16,565 nt of DNA from Chloroflexota bacterium. GTDB taxonomy: Bacteria; Chloroflexota; Anaerolineae; Caldilineales; Caldilineaceae. Location: positions 1 to 16,565 of the forward strand of contig QEUW01000167.1 in the NCBI GenBank assembly GCA_003577005.1. The letters are read 5' to 3'. Shown piece by piece: positions 13,955 through 16,565 of this stretch. Below the pieces are notes generated by a model. That model ran no database searches. It saw only the letters and a list, made by a program, of their open reading frames with translations, and was not told the origin of the DNA. Positions within the stretch are counted from its first letter, which is position 1, and every line of letters starts with the position of its first letter. Both the position numbers and the translations under genes were made by a program.

Positions 13955-15858
13955 ATGTCGATCCTATCGTTTTCTAACCTTGGCCAATCCTATGGCGATT
14001 ATGATGTCTTTTTGGGGCTAAACGCCAGCATCCCCAACGACGGCAAGATCGGTCTGGTCGGCCCCAACGGCATTGGTAAGACGACGCTGCTGCGCATTCT
14101 GGCCGGGTTGGATACGCCCTCTAGCGGCGGCGTCCACCTGGCCCAGGGTACACGAGTTGGCTATCTGCGGCAAGAGGCAATGGATGCCTTCGCCGAACGA
14201 GAGAACACAGTTCACACCGAGATGCTCTCCGTCTTCGCTGACTTGCGGGCTCAGGAGGCGCGCCTGCACGAGCTACAGGAACAGATGGCGCAAGGCGACA
14301 CATCGGACGAACTGCTAGCCGAGTACGATGAGGTGCATCACTCGTTTGAGCTGGCCGGCGGCTACGAATACGAGGTGCGCATCCGCCAGGTGCTCCAGGG
14401 GTTGGGCTTTAGCAAGAGCGAATTGGATCTGCCGCTGCGGATGCTCAGCGGCGGCCAGAAGACCCGCGCCCTGCTTGCCCGCCTGCTCCTCGAACATCCC
14501 AATCTGCTCATCCTCGACGAGCCGACCAACCACCTGGATTTTGCCGCCGTCGAATGGCTCGAAGGCATGCTGCAGACATGGGATGGCGCGCTGCTCATCG
14601 TCAGCCACGACCGCTATTTTCTGGACCGCGTGGTCAACCGTATCTGGGAGATGAGCCGCAACGGTATGGAGGAATACCGCGGCAACTACAGCGCCTACGT
14701 CCAGCAGCGCCAAGAGCGTTGGGAGCGCCGCGAGCAAGAGTTTGAGGCGATCCGCGAGAAGTTTCTGCGCGAACTCGACTTTGTCAAACGCAATATTGCG
14801 CGCGATGCCACCAAAGACCAGGCTCAGGGGCGCCTCACCCGTCTGATCCGCGAGGTGCGCGTGGTCGAGCAGGGGGGTCTCCATCTGCTCCTCAATCAGA
14901 ATTGGGGCAAGGTGATGGAGCAGGTGGAGATCTCCAGCCACAAGTGGGGCTGGATGGATACCGAGCAGGCGATCAAGAATCTGCGCAGCCCGGTCGAACG
15001 GCCACCCCGGCTCAACATGCACCTCAAGCCGACCCTGCGCAGCGGCAATCTCGTCCTGCGCACGAGTCATCGCGGCGAATGCGCTGCGCTCATCGGCCCC
15101 AACGGCACGGGCAAGACGACCTTTTTGCGCACCCTCATGGGCGAACTCGAACCCTTGGCCGGGCAGATCCGTTTGGGGGCGAGCCTCAAGATCGGCTATT
15201 TTGCCCAGGCCCACGAGAAGCTCGACCCCAATAAAACGGTGCTCGACACGTTGATCGACCACAAGTTTATGCTCATCGGCCCGGCGCGCAGCTATCTGGC
15301 CCAGTATCTCTTCCGCGGTGAGGATGTCTACAAACCGGTGCATCTGCTCAGCGGCGGCGAACGGGGCCGTCTGGCGCTGGCGCTGCTGGCGCTGGAGGAT
15401 GCCAATTTCCTGCTCCTGGACGAGCCGACCAACCACCTAGACATCCCGGCACAGGAGGCGTTGCAGGTGGTGTTGGAGAACTTCCAGGGCACCATCTTGC
15501 TGGTCTCCCATGACCGGCCGTCTTTCCCGGCACCTATGCCGAGTTTATTGAGGCCCGCACCCGCGCCACTGAATCGGCCAAACAAGCCGCCGCCCAACAG
15601 CGCGCCGAGATTCGCCGCGAACAGGGCAACGACCGCCAGAGCAAAAACGAAGCACGCAAACGCGCCAAAGCCCTGGCCGACGCCGAAGCCGAGGTCCACC
15701 GCCTGGAACAAAAGCTGGCCCTCCTGGAGTCAGACCTGGCCGCGGCCAGCCAGGCGCAGGAGATCGACAAGGTGCAACGGCTGGGCGCGGCGTACACGGA
15801 TACACAACAGGCGCTGGAGCAGGCCATGGAAGCGTGGGCCGAGCTGGCTGAGGCTTGA
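13955..15858 (+). pseudogene. ABC-F family ATPase gene with two internal deletions, one frameshifting
   Basis: The gene encodes a duplicated soluble ABC protein of the ABC-F type, which acts on ribosomes. Domain 1 is complete: Walker A GPNGIGKTT at about 36-44, signature LSGGQK at 164-169, Walker B D188-E189, then SHDRYFLD. The linker is charged and helical (about 230-330). Domain 2 has GPNGTGKTT at about 381-389, LSGGER at 465 and Walker B D489, but it lacks the first ~17-20 residues expected between NLVLRT (366-370) and HRGECAALIGPNG, including the A-loop. After H519-D520-R521 about 55 nt appear missing: the reading frame shifts and the open frame continues out of frame to 15877 as a Pro/Arg/Lys-rich tail. 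The genuine C-terminus (FPGTYAEFIEARTRATESA onward, charged coiled coil) is in another frame from 15523 to the TGA at 15856-15858. It is likely non-functional, or misassembled. Confidence 0.85.
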
Positions 15859-15912
15859 GCGCCATCTGGTTCGCTAATCCGTAGGCGGTCGAATTAGGAG
15901 ATTGAAGATATT

Positions 15913-16368
15913 ATGAATCCACGAACAGATGTTGCGGTTTTCTCTCCACACGATGGACTTCAACTGGTTGTGGAAGTCAAGAATCGATCTGGTGCTTCAG
16001 AGGAATGGGTTCGACAGATGCGCCGCAATCTGTTAGCACATGCATTGGTGCCACATACTCCCTATTTTCTGTTGGTCTTGCCTGATTTCGTCTACCTGTG
16101 GAAGAATCTAGATCAGACGATCATTGACAGTTCACCAGATTACAAAGTTGCGACTCAGATAGTACTGGCGAACTATCTTCAGAGTCTACCAAAACCACTC
16201 GACGAGATCAGCGAATCTAGCCTCGAGTTATTGATTAACGCGTGGCTAAAGGAGATTGTCAACACTCCTTATTCCGAGCTGAATGAGCCATCGCAGAGGT
16301 GGATCATCGAGTCAGGCCTGTATGACGCAATTAAACATGGTTCTGTCGTGACGGAGCCGGTTTTGTGA
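15913..16368 (+). CDS. Small protein with PD-(D/E)XK nuclease-like motif, function unknown
   Basis: This encodes a 151-residue soluble protein. Near the N-terminus D6 (RTDVAVF) and E21-V-K23 (LVVEVKN) are spaced like the D...ExK active site of the PD-(D/E)XK nuclease fold, on what look like two adjacent beta strands. It continues with a helix (EEWVRQMRRNLLAHAL), a strand pair (YFLLVLPDFVYLW) and a helical end. I do not recognise a named family, and a catalytic role is not shown. The coding sequence is visibly more AT-rich than genes to the left, which suggests a separate origin. An AGGAG lies 12 nt before ATG 15913, rather far. Its stop codon overlaps the GTG start of the next short frame (GTGA), a coupling typical of two-gene modules. 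Confidence 0.65.
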   Translation: MNPRTDVAVFSPHDGLQLVVEVKNRSGASEEWVRQMRRNLLAHALVPHTPYFLLVLPDFVYLWKNLDQTIIDSSPDYKVATQIVLANYLQSLPKPLDEISESSLELLINAWLKEIVNTPYSELNEPSQRWIIESGLYDAIKHGSVVTEPVL

Positions 16369-16490
16369 TCGTCACAACAAATTCCAAGGACTTCGCTAAT
16401 CCAGATATACAAAGTGACCTTACCGGACATAACTGCCGGCTGTTGACCCGGTTTAGCGATGGTCTAGGTTATGTTCGTAATCAACGTTAG
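16365..16490 (+). pseudogene. Short ORF, possible C-terminal remnant of a PIN-domain toxin
   Basis: A 41-codon frame begins with GTG overlapping the preceding stop codon and ends with TAG at 16488-16490. The product begins VIVTTNSKDFANPDI and continues with CRLLTRFSDGLGYV. The VTTNSKDF segment resembles the last strand of PIN domains, where an acidic residue follows a (V/I)T-x-(N/D) turn, and the rest resembles a PIN C-terminus. The first ~100 residues of a PIN protein, with the other active-site acids, are absent. This fits a gene whose start and end have been joined by an internal deletion, but it could also be an unrelated short protein. Confidence 0.35.
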
Positions 16491-16503
16491 TTTGGGCTCG
16501 ACG

Positions 16504-16565
16504 ATGGATCGTATTGCACAGTACAATATCGACCGCTGGTCAGAATTGGTCAAAGCCAAGGCGAT
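16504..16565 (+). CDS. Start of a probable class I SAM-dependent methyltransferase (3' end off the window)
   Basis: Only about 20 codons are visible, reading MDRIAQYNIDRWSELVKAKA. This resembles the N-terminus of a group of class I methyltransferases that begin with a (D/E)RIxxYNxxRW segment ahead of the SAM-binding domain. The cofactor motif is beyond the window. No strong ribosome binding site precedes ATG 16504. The call is from recall of similar proteins and is tentative. Confidence 0.45.
   Translation, partial: MDRIAQYNIDRWSELVKAKA

Noticed and set aside
14315..15436. 373-residue minus-strand frame
   Set aside because: Antisense to the ABC-F gene, with no start signal or recognisable domain.
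15523..15877. C-terminal tail of the long ABC-F open frame taken at face value
   Set aside because: The Pro/Arg/Lys-rich tail is out of frame; another frame gives a normal ABC-F C-terminus ending at 15858.

Overview
The window looks like part of a chromosome from a Chloroflexota bacterium, perhaps of the Anaerolineae/Caldilineae kind. This is an inference from moderately GC-rich coding sequence, SufC/SufR and ABC-F proteins whose sequence style resembles that phylum, a Tat-type lipoprotein sugar-binding protein, and intergenic spacers filled with short-word repeats that fold back on themselves. No rRNA, tRNA, CRISPR array, insertion sequence, integrase or phage gene was seen. It reads as ordinary chromosome with an accessory carbohydrate region.

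Left part (1-6040, all genes on the minus strand). In transcription order there is a cytoplasmic alpha/alpha-toroid glycosidase-like enzyme (6040-3860), a Phd-type antitoxin with a PIN-domain toxin (3761-3017) under a consensus promoter with a perfect inverted repeat, an MFS exporter related to fosmidomycin-resistance proteins (2873-1680), and then a SufR-type Fe-S regulator followed by sufC, the Fe-S assembly ATPase, which runs off the left edge. sufB/sufD would be expected further left.

Middle part (6191-12471, minus strand). A CUT1-type sugar importer is encoded as a Tat lipoprotein binding protein and two permeases, with no ATPase of its own, and it leads into the glycosidase-like gene. 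Upstream lie a PIG3-type quinone oxidoreductase and a formylglycine sulfatase without a signal peptide. The simplest reading is import of an oligosaccharide followed by processing in the cytoplasm, with possible desulfation. The substrate is unknown, and the link between the sulfatase and the operon rests on proximity only. Three spacers in this part carry fold-back repeats built from different short tandem words.

Right part (12706-16565, plus strand). It holds a SemiSWEET/PQ-loop protein, a VOC (glyoxalase/ring-cleavage dioxygenase fold) protein, an ABC-F ATPase gene with two apparent internal deletions (one of them frameshifting), a small AT-richer gene with a PD-(D/E)XK-like motif, a 41-codon ORF that may be the remnant of a PIN toxin, and the first codons of a probable methyltransferase. 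The strand switch at about 12.5-12.7 kb is a divergent promoter region with repeated 10-mers.

No wholly new system is evident. The most notable items are the damaged ABC-F gene, the sulfatase/importer/unclassified glycosidase group, the fold-back repeats, and a variant cysteine spacing in SufR.
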